Of a DNA stretch of 51,048 nucleotides, positions 27,297-35,841 are shown in pieces (the stretch's first letter is position 1; every line of letters begins with the position of its first letter). This DNA is from Actinokineospora sp. NBRC 105648 (GTDB taxonomy: Bacteria; Actinomycetota; Actinomycetes; Mycobacteriales; Pseudonocardiaceae): the NCBI RefSeq assembly GCF_030269645.1, contig NZ_BSTR01000056.1:1-51048 (forward strand), in the 5' to 3' direction. The notes beneath the pieces are model-generated. The model worked only from the letters and a program-made list of their open reading frames with translations. It was not told the DNA's origin and searched no databases. The translations under genes and the position numbers were made by a program.

Positions 27297-28803
27297 TAAG
27301 TACGCCGATGTTCCATGGGGCCGTCAGCGACGTTCGTCCTGAGACTGGCTTGATCGTCAGGGCCTCCGGCGGAGGCGGCGAGGTCACTTCTGTTATACGG
27401 GAGCCAGTAAAACGGAGCAGGTGGAACAGGTGCGGCTTAGCGCGTAGCGCGGGCGGGTAGAAGAGCGGGTCCGGGCCGCCGAAGCAGTGGCCGGTTGCTT
27501 CGATCGCCCAGGTGAGGGTCACGAACATGACGCCGAAGCTCCAAGCGGCGACGGCGAAAGCGGCCAAGTGCCAGTCCAGTACAAGCCCCGCGAGCACCAG
27601 GCCGAACGAGGTGCGCAGGGTGTAGCCCGCGCCGACGATCAGCCAGATGGCGACCGCACGGCCCATCGACTCCGACCCTTGCGTGCGCAAAGCCTCGTAG
27701 GCCACCGCGAACACCCACACACCGCCGATCGCGACCAGCAGGGGCCAAGTCAACGGGGTCACGACCAGGGCGACCGTCACGGCGAGGGCCATTCGCACAG
27801 CGATCACGAGAATGCTAGTGCTCACGGCGAACTTCGTCCCGCGACCGGTGGGCAACCTCCCGCGTTCCTGGCGTGCGGGGTGGTTGATGTCGTCGGTGAG
27901 GCCGCGGATGTCGTTCCACTGGTACCGGGCCTGGTACAAGAGGTACTCGAACGTCAGCCAACCGACCAGCGCGGTTAGGTGAGCAGGCGTGGCGCTGGGG
28001 CCGACCAGCAGCGAACCCACCACGTACGCGACGGGGATGAACAGCCACTTGATGAGGTCCTGCGGCCGTGGGAGCAGGAGGTACGACCACATCGAGCGTT
28101 CCCCGGGCACCTTCCTGGTCGGGACGGGGACCAGGGCCGCCATCGCGGGATAGCCGCCGTCGGCCAGCTTGCTCGCCGCGACGCGCAGCAGCGCCCGACC
28201 GCCGGTGTTGACCGTGAACCCCTGGCGGATCAACAGGAGCAGGACGGGGCCGTAGAACAGCAGCATGCCGAGCCGCGCGCCGAGCCCCAGCTTGAACGAC
28301 ACGAACACTAGCCAGCCCGCGAGCGCGACGATGAAGGTGGTGACCAGGTAGACCAGCATCACCAGATACGCCCGCGACCCGCGCCTCGGGCTGGTGATGG
28401 CCAGCAGCAGCTCCGTGCCTGACGCCGCGGTTACCGCCGGGATCGCGGCCATCGGTTTCGGCACGTAGGCCCGCAGCTCGTTCTCGACTGCGCGCATGTA
28501 GAAGCTCTTGATCGTGATCTGCGTACCAAGCATCACGATGTAGGCCAACACTGCGACCGGCAACGCGGGCGCCACCACGTACACCGGTTCGGCCAGCTCG
28601 TAGCAACTCCCCTGTGCCCGCGCCGCCGCCGCGCTCGCTCCACGGAATCGGCAGTCCCCGACGAGGATCGCGAAGAGACCGGCCAGCAGGGCGACGAACA
28701 CGCTCGCCAGCGCTGCCTGGCTGTTCGTTGTCGCTCGCTCGTCGTCCCGCAGCGCCTGGTAGTCGACCAACAGCACATCGAGCTCACGTCCGGTAACCGT
28801 CAC

Positions 28804-29192
28804 CGGAGCATGATCCCCTACCGCCCTTGCGGCTGCGCCCTACGCCTTGGCCGGACATGGTCGAGGTTCCTGAGGAGGTTCGAGAGGGGGAGACCCATAT
28901 CCGCTGGAACAAGCACGGGTACGCCCCGGTTGCAGCAGCATCCGCGCTGGGGAGCACTGCGGGGAGAAATGCGGAGCAGAAATTCCTGTCGAACCGCTCA
29001 GAACTGCACTCAACACTTCTGAACGTACTCGTATTGACCTGCCGAAATGAGATTCCGGCAGGTGAACACGATATGGCGTATATAGTTCACACATAAGGGC
29101 TCTCTGAGTAGCGCTCAACGACCTACAACGGCGTCTACCGGCCGGTCAACGGCATCGTACGGCTGGCTCGGGAGTCGTAGGACGGTGAGCAC
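28804..29192. other. Non-coding stretch of about 390 bases holding repeat copy 2
   Basis: No gene is supported. It contains the presumed promoter of the UbiA-like gene near 28810-28900 and the second direct-repeat copy at 29083-29178. The stretch between is unremarkable. Confidence 0.4.
29083..29178. repeat. Direct repeat, copy 2
   Basis: Starts TAGTTCACACATAAGG and shares CTACAACGGCGT, GGTCAACGGCATCGTA and TGGCTCGG with the copy at 25851. Together the copies bracket the UbiA-like gene (26016-28803), 72 bases from its 3' end and about 280 from its 5' end. Confidence 0.75.
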
Positions 29193-29597
29193 TTAAGGAG
29201 TTGTTGAGGCGTGCATGCGCAGCCAGTGCAGTTCCCAGTCGCCGGTTCGAGCGGTCGCGTCTCCCGTGATCGTGTCTCCGTCGAGGGGTGCGACCACGGT
29301 GATGGAGGTGTCGTCGGCCAGCTGTCCGAACAGCATGGCCTTCGGCTGTTCTTCGGAGGGCACGAGGCAGACGCTGGTGTGGGTCAGGGTGTTGCGCCAT
29401 GCCAGCAGGTGGCCGCAGGCTTGGCCGAGTTCACCGGCGACGTAGATCTCTACTCGCCCGGGGCCGATGCCGGTGGCGAACAGGTCGAGGCTGGCCACCG
29501 ACAGCGAGGGGTGGCGCTCGAGGTGGGCGTGGGCGGCCTCGGACAAGCGGGTCAGTTCACCCCAGAGAAAGGGCCGAGCGTCCAACGTTGTGGGCAT
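29193..29597 (-). CDS. Hypothetical protein downstream of an XRE regulator
   Basis: A 134-aa protein from the ATG at 29597 (MPTTLDARPFLWGELTRL), with GGAG eight bases upstream. It has a helical N-terminal half and a beta-rich C-terminal half (KAMLFGQLADDTSITVVAPL). No signal peptide, no known motif. It follows the XRE gene at 29710-30153 in the same direction after 112 bases, so it may be its target. Confidence 0.65.
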   Translation of the reverse strand: MPTTLDARPFLWGELTRLSEAAHAHLERHPSLSVASLDLFATGIGPGRVEIYVAGELGQACGHLLAWRNTLTHTSVCLVPSEEQPKAMLFGQLADDTSITVVAPLDGDTITGDATARTGDWELHWLRMHASTTP

Positions 29598-29709
29598 AGT
29601 GCCGTCTCCATCAGGTTTATTTCTCAAGGAATCGTGGGCGTCGGATAACCGGCATCACGGTTTTGTTGTGGTGTTCGACTGGTATCGATCATGTCGAAGT
29701 GTGTACGGC

Positions 29710-30153
29710 TCACTCGTCGGCGCCGGTGGGGTCTGTGTGTTGTTTCAGGTTCTGTTCGGCCGCGGTGATCGCGTCGTCGAGTTCGTTGAGGCTTCTCATG
29801 GTGTTGTAGAGTTCAGTGCCCAGGCGGCGTACCCGTTGGCGGAGGCGGGCCAGTTCCAGCGGGTTCTGCGAGAGGGGCACGCCGTCCCATCGAGCCGACT
29901 TCTGTGCCTGCGAGGGTGGTAGTGGTTTCTGGTTGTTGAGGACGGCGTGCAGGTGGCCTGGGTGGAGGCCGAGAGCGGTGGAGATGGACTCGAGTGTGCG
30001 GACGCTTCGGTGGCGTTGGGCGCTATTGTTTTGCAGTTCCCCCACGATGGCCTTCGACACGCGGGATCGCGCGATCAGCTGTTGTTGCGTCATACCGCTC
30101 AGGTTCAGGTGCTTGACGATTGTCGCCGCTACCGCTGCCCAGTTCTCCGACAT
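29710..30153 (-). CDS. XRE-family helix-turn-helix protein with a C-terminal coiled coil
   Basis: A 147-aa protein. Residues about 8-65 form the Cro/C1 domain (MTQQQLIARSRVSKAIVGEL, then RTLESISTALGLHPGHL). Residues about 95-140 are a probable coiled coil (LARLRQRVRRLGTELYNTMR, SLNELDDAITAAEQNL). It is probably a regulator of its own small locus with the downstream 134-aa protein. Confidence 0.8.
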   Translation of the reverse strand: MSENWAAVAATIVKHLNLSGMTQQQLIARSRVSKAIVGELQNNSAQRHRSVRTLESISTALGLHPGHLHAVLNNQKPLPPSQAQKSARWDGVPLSQNPLELARLRQRVRRLGTELYNTMRSLNELDDAITAAEQNLKQHTDPTGADE

Positions 30154-30272
30154 TTACTGTTCCCATCGCTAATCGTGCACCCACAGTTCGTGAAATGCCG
30201 CACCCGTTCGGGGGGCCGCGGGCTGGTGAGACAGGGGATCGAGGCACCCAAGGTCACGAGGTGCGGAGCCGG

Positions 30273-30716
30273 TCACAAACCGTTGGCCTGTAACCAATCG
30301 CGGTGGCCTGGCATGTAGGTCACCTCGCCACGGCCCTGAGCTCGGTACTGGGCCAGCAGCTCGTTCAACCGCGTGGGGGTGGGGCCGATCGTCGCCGCGA
30401 GCCGGGTGAGCAGATCCGGTCCGAGGCGAACGACTCCCCCGGCCGACCGCGGGCGGGAGCAGGCCCAACGACGGGGCCCGGGTGGAACATCCCGATCCGC
30501 CACCACCGCCGCCACGTCCGCCCACACCGTCCAGTCGAGCAGGACAGTGAGCAGGGTGGCCCGGTCCGCCTCGTCGCCGAGCTCGGCCAACCTCGATGGA
30601 CAGACCGGCGAGGCGCCTCTCGTCAACCGCCAACTGCATCCCGTTGCCGCACAAGCCACATAGGCGCGCGCGCCTACGTCGGGAGAGGGGTGGCCGTGCT
30701 GGCGACCGGGGATCAC
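30273..30716 (-). CDS. Hypothetical protein, last gene of the four-gene operon
   Basis: A 147-aa protein from a GTG start at 30716, nine bases after the stop of the kinase-like gene. It has three Cys near the N-terminus (VACAATGCSWRL, SPVCP) and a helical C-terminal half with RLAATIGPTPTRLNELLAQY, which could be a small helix-turn-helix-like region. No family is recognised. Confidence 0.6.
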   Translation of the reverse strand: MIPGRQHGHPSPDVGARAYVACAATGCSWRLTRGASPVCPSRLAELGDEADRATLLTVLLDWTVWADVAAVVADRDVPPGPRRWACSRPRSAGGVVRLGPDLLTRLAATIGPTPTRLNELLAQYRAQGRGEVTYMPGHRDWLQANGL

Positions 30717-30725
30717 AGGTGCCGC

Positions 30726-31421
30726 TCACCGCCGCACCCGTTCTCCGCAGGCCGGGTCCCGTCGAGCCATGACCAGCTCGACCACCTCGCCGGTCGCGAC
30801 CTCCAAGGGCCGGGCGCCGTTGTCGATCGTGACGACCCCGCCGGGATGATCGGGAAGCATCCCGCGCAGCATGAACTCACGTCGGCGCAGGGCCCCGACG
30901 TCCTCGTCGGAGTGCCGGGGTCTCGCACCGGCGCGGCGGGCGCGGGCGCGCAGGCGGTCCAGGCGGGTCGTCGGGGACGCGAGCACGAACACGGTGACCG
31001 TCGGGTGGTGGCGCACCTGCGAGACCAGCGCCGCCAGCCACTCGATCGCGCGAGACTCACCCTCGATCGCCCCGGACGCGACCAGGTCCGGTACCAGCGA
31101 CGACAGGACGCCCGCGCGGTGCCGGTCCTTGAGGACCACCTCGCCCCGGTCCAACGCAGGCTCGATCACCCGCTCATCCAGGTAATACAGATCAGCCACG
31201 ACCTCCAACGCGCGCGTCAGAGCCGTCGCGTCGACCTCATCCGGTCCACCCCTCGGGAACCAGTCGCGGTCCGACGCCGCGAGCAGCCGGTGCCCGGGCT
31301 CGCTGTGGGAGAACTCCGGGACACGACTGGCCGGCACACCCCGCCGCGTCAACTCCGTGTGCACCGACCGCACCAGGCTGCTCACCCCCGCCCCACCCAG
31401 ACCCTCGAACGCGATCAACAC
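30726..31421 (-). CDS. Thymidylate-kinase-like P-loop protein with an altered Walker A
   Basis: A 231-aa protein from the GTG at 31421 (GGAGG upstream). It begins VLIAFEGLGGAGVSSLVRSV, which aligns with the F-E-G-x-x-G-x-G-K-S/T start of dTMP kinases, but the Walker A Lys is Val. The D-R-H/Y block (LKDRHRAGVLSSL) and RLRARARRAGARPRHS fit the same family. The missing Lys makes normal ATP use doubtful. Its start overlaps the stop of the upstream ATPase-like gene (GTGTTGA), so the two are coupled. It may be a regulatory or nucleotide-sensing relative rather than a housekeeping Tmk. Confidence 0.75.
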   Translation of the reverse strand: MLIAFEGLGGAGVSSLVRSVHTELTRRGVPASRVPEFSHSEPGHRLLAASDRDWFPRGGPDEVDATALTRALEVVADLYYLDERVIEPALDRGEVVLKDRHRAGVLSSLVPDLVASGAIEGESRAIEWLAALVSQVRHHPTVTVFVLASPTTRLDRLRARARRAGARPRHSDEDVGALRRREFMLRGMLPDHPGGVVTIDNGARPLEVATGEVVELVMARRDPACGERVRR

Positions 31422-31855
31422 AGGCCCTCCCCCAGACCCGACCCGGCGGGGGCTGTGGCGACAAGACACCACACCACCCGACCCCGGTGACCGTGGACCG
31501 TCGACCCCCACCCCTCCACCGCCGCCAACACCCGCGCCCCGGCGAGCCGGGGATCAGGATCAACGGATCCGGTGTCCCACACCTCCACCCCCACCGCCTC
31601 CGAATACAGCGACAGGCGAAGCACCAGCTCGTCCGACACCGCCCCCGAGGTGGTCGCGATCGAGTGCGCGGTCAACTCCACCAACGCCGCATCGACCACC
31701 GACGCCACCCCGGGCACCAGATCCCAGCGCTGCGACACCGAGGCGGCGAACAACCGGGCACAACACAGCGCGGTCGGCCTGGCGACCAGCCACAGCTCGT
31801 CCACGGCCCGCACCACCACCGGCGTCTCCCGACCCAGAGCCGCGGTCACCGGCAC
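31415..31855 (-). CDS. GHKL/anti-sigma-type ATP-binding protein
   Basis: A 146-aa protein from a GTG at 31855. Its middle, VVDAALVELTAHSIATTSGA, resembles the N-box region of SpoIIAB/RsbW-type ATPases, followed by VGVEVWDTGSVDPDP (the D-x-G/S box), AAVEGWGSTVHGHRGRVVWC (the G-box and last strand). The canonical Asn of the N box is replaced by His, so activity may be changed. Both ends overlap neighbours by a few bases, giving one translationally coupled set. Confidence 0.7.
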   Translation of the reverse strand: MPVTAALGRETPVVVRAVDELWLVARPTALCCARLFAASVSQRWDLVPGVASVVDAALVELTAHSIATTSGAVSDELVLRLSLYSEAVGVEVWDTGSVDPDPRLAGARVLAAVEGWGSTVHGHRGRVVWCLVATAPAGSGLGEGLC

Positions 31856-32118
31856 AGCCCGTCCGGGGCATGGTCGGCGGGGCCGACGACGGGGGCATCA
31901 CCGCCGGCCCCGCCAGTCGGAGAGCAGCGCAGCAACCCCCGGTTGTGCTCGGCCAGGACAATCCACGAACACGGCCAAGCGGTCGCGCAACGACCACACA
32001 CACCCTTAAACGGGAGGTGCGTGGTCGACACCGCCGCCACCAATCGCCGAAGACGCTCGAGAGCACCGCCAAGACGATCAGACAACACGACCGGCCCCGC
32101 CACGTCCTCGCTGCTCAT
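31846..32118 (-). CDS. Small Cys-motif protein, first gene of the operon
   Basis: A 90-aa protein starting MSSEDVAGPVVLSDRL at 32118, with AAGGGAGGG just upstream. It contains VCGRCATAWPCSWIVLAEHN and LLRC, a C-x2-C…C…C pattern that could bind zinc. It overlaps the next gene by 10 bases. Its promoter region is shared with the divergent XRE-TPR gene and carries a 9-bp inverted repeat. Confidence 0.6.
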   Translation of the reverse strand: MSSEDVAGPVVLSDRLGGALERLRRLVAAVSTTHLPFKGVCGRCATAWPCSWIVLAEHNRGLLRCSPTGGAGGDAPVVGPADHAPDGLCR

Positions 32119-32125
32119 CGACCCT

Positions 32126-32169
32126 CCCTTGCATTGTCGACCGCTCACACAGGCCCTACGATGCAAGGG
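32126..32169. promoter_or_regulatory. Divergent promoter region with a 9-bp inverted repeat
   Basis: CCCTTGCAT (32126-32134) and ATGCAAGGG (32161-32169) are perfect reverse complements separated by 26 bases. For the plus-strand XRE gene a good promoter lies within: -35 TTGTCG (32134-32139), 17-base spacer, -10 TACGAT (32157-32162). The same -35, spacing and -10 followed by ATGCAAG recur at 41958-41991 before the paralogous regulator. The repeat arm on the other strand (GACAATGCAAGGG) may be the -10 region of the minus-strand operon. Confidence 0.7.
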
Positions 32170-32273
32170 AACCAACAGTCACCAACCAAATACACAGCGT
32201 TCCACCCGCGATACCCCGGCGAAAACCTGCGAGCAACCGCCCCACCAGCGCGAACACCCCGAGGGACCCTCAC

Positions 32274-33589
32274 ATGGCAGCCAAGCGACACCGCCTAGCC
32301 GCACGGCGAAAATCACTCGGCCTCAGCCAAGAAGCCCTCGCGGAACGCCTCAACGTCGACGCCACCACCGTCGGACGCTGGGAATCAGGCATCCAAACCC
32401 CACAACCATGGCTACGCCCGAGAATCGCGAAACAACTCCACATAGACACCGAACAACTCGAGCAATTCCTTACAGACCCAGTCACGCCAGACACGGCGAG
32501 TGATTCCGCCAATCTGAACCCACCTGCGAAGGCCTCCCCCAGACCTTACGAAAGCACATCACAGAGGCGCGGAGATGCCGGTGAATCTGTCTCCGGAGCT
32601 CAGATCTCGACCCCGGCCACGGTTGACGCGGACAGGGAAACCTGCGACATGGAACTGGCGTGGGAGTTCGCGCGCCGGGTCGCGGCCAGTGACGTCTCCG
32701 ACGAAACCGTGACTCGCATTGACAATCTTTCGACGACCTGGCCATCGCCTACTCCACCACCTCACCCGCCGACCTTCTGCCGCAACTGCGCACCCACCTG
32801 GGCTATGTCGCCTCGCTGCTGGACAAACGATCCACGATTGCCGAGAAGCAACGCCTGATCGTCGCGGGCGGCTGGCTGTCGCTGCTCGCGGCCACCTGCC
32901 ACATCGACCTCCAGCACCGGCAAGCCGCGACCGGCTACCTGCGCACCGCCGCGAGCCTCGCCCGACACGCCGAACACGCCGAGATCCGCGCCTGGTGCTA
33001 CGAAACCGAGGCATGGCGCGTCCTGACCGACGGCGACTACCCCAAAGCCATCGAACTCTCCCGCGCCGCCCAACACCACGCCCCGCCCGGCAGCTCAGCC
33101 GCGATCCAAGCCGCCGCACAGGAAGGCCGAGCCCACGCCCGCCTAGGCGACACAAGCCAGACAACCAACGCCATCACCACTGTCCACCAACTCGTCAACC
33201 CCCTGCCACCCAGCGACGTCGAACACCACTACCACTACGACCCGCACAAAGCCATCGCCTACACCGCCACCACCCTGGCCTGGGCAGGAGACCCAGCCGC
33301 CGAAACACACGCCCGCGACATCGAACGCCTACGACCCGCGACACCCACCACCCCCACTCGATGGCCACGCAGGGTCGCCTCCGCACACCTCGACCTCGCC
33401 TTGGCACTGACCACCACCGGCCACATCGACGAGGCATGCCACGCCACACTCCAAGCCATCGAATCCGGCCGCATCGTCCCCAGCAACATATGGCGCGTCA
33501 CCGAAATAGTCCACCAAATCGACAAGATCGACACCCCAGACGCCGCGACCTTACGCGACGCTTACCACGGTCTCATTTTGGGGCCATAA
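32274..33589 (+). pseudogene. XRE-TPR regulator (paralogue 1) with a one-base frameshift
   Basis: Residues 1-70 form an XRE helix-turn-helix (LAARRKSLGLSQEALAERLN, then VDATTVGRWESGIQTPQPW). After about residue 152 (TRIDNLSTT) the frame runs to an early stop at 32858, while the TPR-like part continues in another frame: FDDLAIAYSTTSPADLLPQL, SLLAATCHIDLQHRQAATGY, to 33589. One extra T in the CTTT at about 32727-32731 restores 438 aa without stops. The N-terminal 66 residues are nearly the same as those of the intact gene at 42095. If real, the frameshift leaves a short DNA-binding protein of 194 aa that could still compete for the shared operator. Confidence 0.85.
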
Positions 33590-34090
33590 CCAAAAGCCCG
33601 ATCTACGGCCCCGAGGATCCTCATCATGGAATGGTGTAGGCGCAGTACCAGCCCGGCGTCGGAGGCGAAGGTTTCCTGCGCCCCAACTGACGACTAGTAA
33701 CGGACAATCGGGATAGAGCTTTTGGGCTCGCAACGCTGGCGGATAGGTGAAAGCTGTGAAGCAGATCAGTCAACAGAGTCAAGCTCATGGCCTCTGCCAC
33801 ATCGCCTTGGCCGCTGTGCTCGCCGAGGACGCTCCCCCAACTTCGGGACCGCCCTGTCGCCCAGCATAACGGCCGACGGCGTTGGCGTCCGTGTTGCACG
33901 CGCCAGGCCCGAGCCCCTGTTGTGAGGGAGCCAACGGAGTTGAGCGTTCTCAAGGCGGGTCGGATCGACCTCCTCCGCAAGTCTGCTTGCACGATCGGGT
34001 GAGTTGGTCGTCGTAGGCTGAGCGAGTGATTTGGTCGGCTCTGGCTCACGGGATGTTAACGCCGCGCGGAGCAGCAGCGAAGTAAGCGAT
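33590..34090. other. Intergenic stretch of about 500 bases
   Basis: No gene with a recognisable domain. Minus-strand reading near 33590-33680 gives a plausible short ORF end (DAGLVLRLHHSMMRILGAVD) but no start or family. The rest should contain the promoter of the secreted protein at 34091. Confidence 0.35.
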
Positions 34091-34588
34091 ATGACCTCAT
34101 TGAGCAAACGATTGAACATTGTTGCAGCCAGCGTCGTGGTGTCGTTGGGGATCGCCATCCCCGCACAGGCCATGGCAGAGTCGCCATCGATCGTTACCGG
34201 AGTGGGCGAGGGCGGCGGGAGCGGCGGGAGCGGATCGCTCCAGCCCTTCAACCTGCAGGGGGTAATCCAGAACCAGGGCTACCAGTCACAGGGATATGGC
34301 CGTCGAGTGAAAATCCGCGGCTACTCGCGGTTGGCGAACTCAAGCAACAACCGGGTCGACGCCGACTACATCAACGTCCGGTGCAATGCCTACGACACAC
34401 TTGGCGGCTACACGACCGACTACGACTCCGAGAATGGCGGCTCGCTCGTCGACGTGAACTTCGCGTCGAACTTCGTCTACGGCGTCGGAGACGCCCGCAA
34501 GATCCGGGTCAACTGCACCCACTATGCCACCAAGGCCGGCGAGGTGTACCAGACAACCAGCGAGCTGGAGATCGTCATTCCCGGCTGA
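34091..34588 (+). CDS. Small secreted protein
   Basis: A 165-aa protein starting MTSLSKRLNIVAASVVVSLG with a typical Sec signal peptide; cleavage is likely after AQA (about 27) or two residues later. A Gly/Ser stretch (35-49) follows, then a beta-rich domain with two Cys (98 and 142) that may form a disulfide. It lies upstream of the convergent lanthipeptide cluster. Function unknown. Confidence 0.75.
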   Translation: MTSLSKRLNIVAASVVVSLGIAIPAQAMAESPSIVTGVGEGGGSGGSGSLQPFNLQGVIQNQGYQSQGYGRRVKIRGYSRLANSSNNRVDADYINVRCNAYDTLGGYTTDYDSENGGSLVDVNFASNFVYGVGDARKIRVNCTHYATKAGEVYQTTSELEIVIPG

Positions 34589-35005
34589 ACCACCCCACCC
34601 ACCAGACGGCACGCCACGGCAGGCCTCGACGACGTGGTGGCAGCAGCAGGATTCGCCACAGCCACCCTGCTCGCCGCCGGAACACCTCCGTTTCCTGCTC
34701 GAGCGCTAGCTGTCATCGTGTTCGACGTCGACCGCAAGTTGAGCGTTCGCCGTACCGCGCTCAACGCGATCACCGCGTTCCGGACACTCGCAGCGAAGAT
34801 CTTCTTGTGCGCAGCCTCGACCTCGCCGCGCGCGACCTGCAGGCCATTTGCCGGACTTGAACGGAACTCGGCCGCGGCCGGGAGTGGAAGGGCCGGGTGG
34901 AGCAGGAGAACTGGCCCGCCTCAGGTTTTGCCAACGCTCAACCGCGCGCGTGATGAAGCAACGGAACCGCCGGGGCAATCGAGCGGCGGGCGCAGTTGAC
35001 GACCT
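34589..35005. other. Intergenic stretch of about 420 bases
   Basis: Lies between two convergent genes. I see no supported gene, promoter or strong hairpin. A weak minus-strand reading (GDRVERGTANAQLAVDVEHD) may be a worn gene fragment. Confidence 0.3.
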
Positions 35006-35824
35006 TCAGCCGAATACGACCTCTCGCGCCGTGGCGGCGAGGAGGCTCTGGGTTTGGTAGGGCAGTCCGAGTCGGTTCCAGTGGAAGATCACGTGGTGGG
35101 CGAGGATGGCACGTAGACCTCTGGTGAGCTGGCCATGACGGGCGAGGCCGCCCAGTACGTTTCCGGCTGTCTGGAACGCGGTGGTCCATTCGGCGAGGTC
35201 TGCGAGTCCGCCGTCCGGTTGGAGCAGTGGGCTGTTCGGGCTGGCGTCCACACTCATCAGTCGTTTGAGGCCAGCGGTAAACGACGGTTGAGGTTCGTCC
35301 GCGGTCTGTGGTCGCGGCGGTCGGTTTTCGGCGACGCGCGCCCAGACGTCGCCCTGTTCGTACCAGTCCTGTCCGGCCGCGCGCAGGAGTACGCTGCACA
35401 GCAGTATTGTGTGTTCGCGGCGATGGTCGGGACCGATCGGGCGAGTGAGGATGTACTTGCTGTCGTGGTGAAAAAGTCGATGCGCAATGGCCATTCCGTC
35501 GGTACCACCGAAAGCGTGGGTCTCGGGTTCGTAAATGGTGTCGAACCAAGTTCTGATGCGCTCGCTGGACTGAAGATTGTTCAGCACCTCGGTGACGGCC
35601 CGGTGGGCGTCGGCCGCTCTGTCGGGTTGTTCGGGTAGGTAACGCAGTCGCCAGTGGGGTGCTTTGCGGACGAACCACCATAATGTGGCGACGTCGTTGA
35701 TGGTGGGGAGTAGCCGCTGGGACATGATCTGCTCGGCGGTGGCGTAGTCGGTGAACTCGACGGTGACCTGCGCCCAGACCGGGTCCAGGTGCGGTGGCTG
35801 CAGGTCGGTGGGATCGGTACTCAT
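35006..35824 (-). CDS. Thiopeptide-type bacteriocin biosynthesis protein (LanB C-terminal/SpaB_C-like)
   Basis: A 272-aa protein from the ATG at 35824, preceded by AGGGGAA. It has the features of the LanB C-terminal family: WAQVTVEFTDYATAEQIMSQ at the start, WWFVRKAPHWRLRYLP, and HVIFHWNRLGLPYQTQSLLA at the end. In class I lanthipeptide enzymes this domain eliminates glutamate from glutamylated Ser/Thr. Here it is a separate extra copy, last in the operon 17 bases after LanC, although LanB already seems to carry its own. It may be a partner needed for a subset of residues. Confidence 0.88.
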   Translation of the reverse strand: MSTDPTDLQPPHLDPVWAQVTVEFTDYATAEQIMSQRLLPTINDVATLWWFVRKAPHWRLRYLPEQPDRAADAHRAVTEVLNNLQSSERIRTWFDTIYEPETHAFGGTDGMAIAHRLFHHDSKYILTRPIGPDHRREHTILLCSVLLRAAGQDWYEQGDVWARVAENRPPRPQTADEPQPSFTAGLKRLMSVDASPNSPLLQPDGGLADLAEWTTAFQTAGNVLGGLARHGQLTRGLRAILAHHVIFHWNRLGLPYQTQSLLAATAREVVFG

Positions 35825-35841
35825 CTATTCCCCTGGCGTGA

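Larger units (their letters stand above)
26016..28803 (-). pseudogene. Large UbiA-like multi-pass membrane protein gene, interrupted by an IS
   Basis: The 5' part runs from a GTG at 28803 to 27300 and the 3' part from 26428 to 26016. Removing the IS at 26432-27296 and one TAA target copy joins them in frame (…APWNIGVL|IAVTLGVAAG…) into 639 codons without a stop. The protein has about 12 or more hydrophobic segments. Its centre, YQWNDIRGLTDDINHP with RGRLPTG, resembles the Asp-rich motif of UbiA prenyltransferases, although one usual Asp is Gly here. It may transfer a prenyl group or be a transport-like relative; that is inference. About 95-bp direct repeats flank the gene. Confidence 0.8.

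Noticed and set aside
30726..31421. Housekeeping thymidylate kinase (tmk)
   Set aside because: The Walker A Lys is Val and the gene sits in a small regulatory operon; I keep it as kinase-like only.
30303..31490. 395-codon plus-strand frame
   Set aside because: Antisense to the kinase-like and hypothetical genes; Arg/Pro/Gly-rich without motifs.
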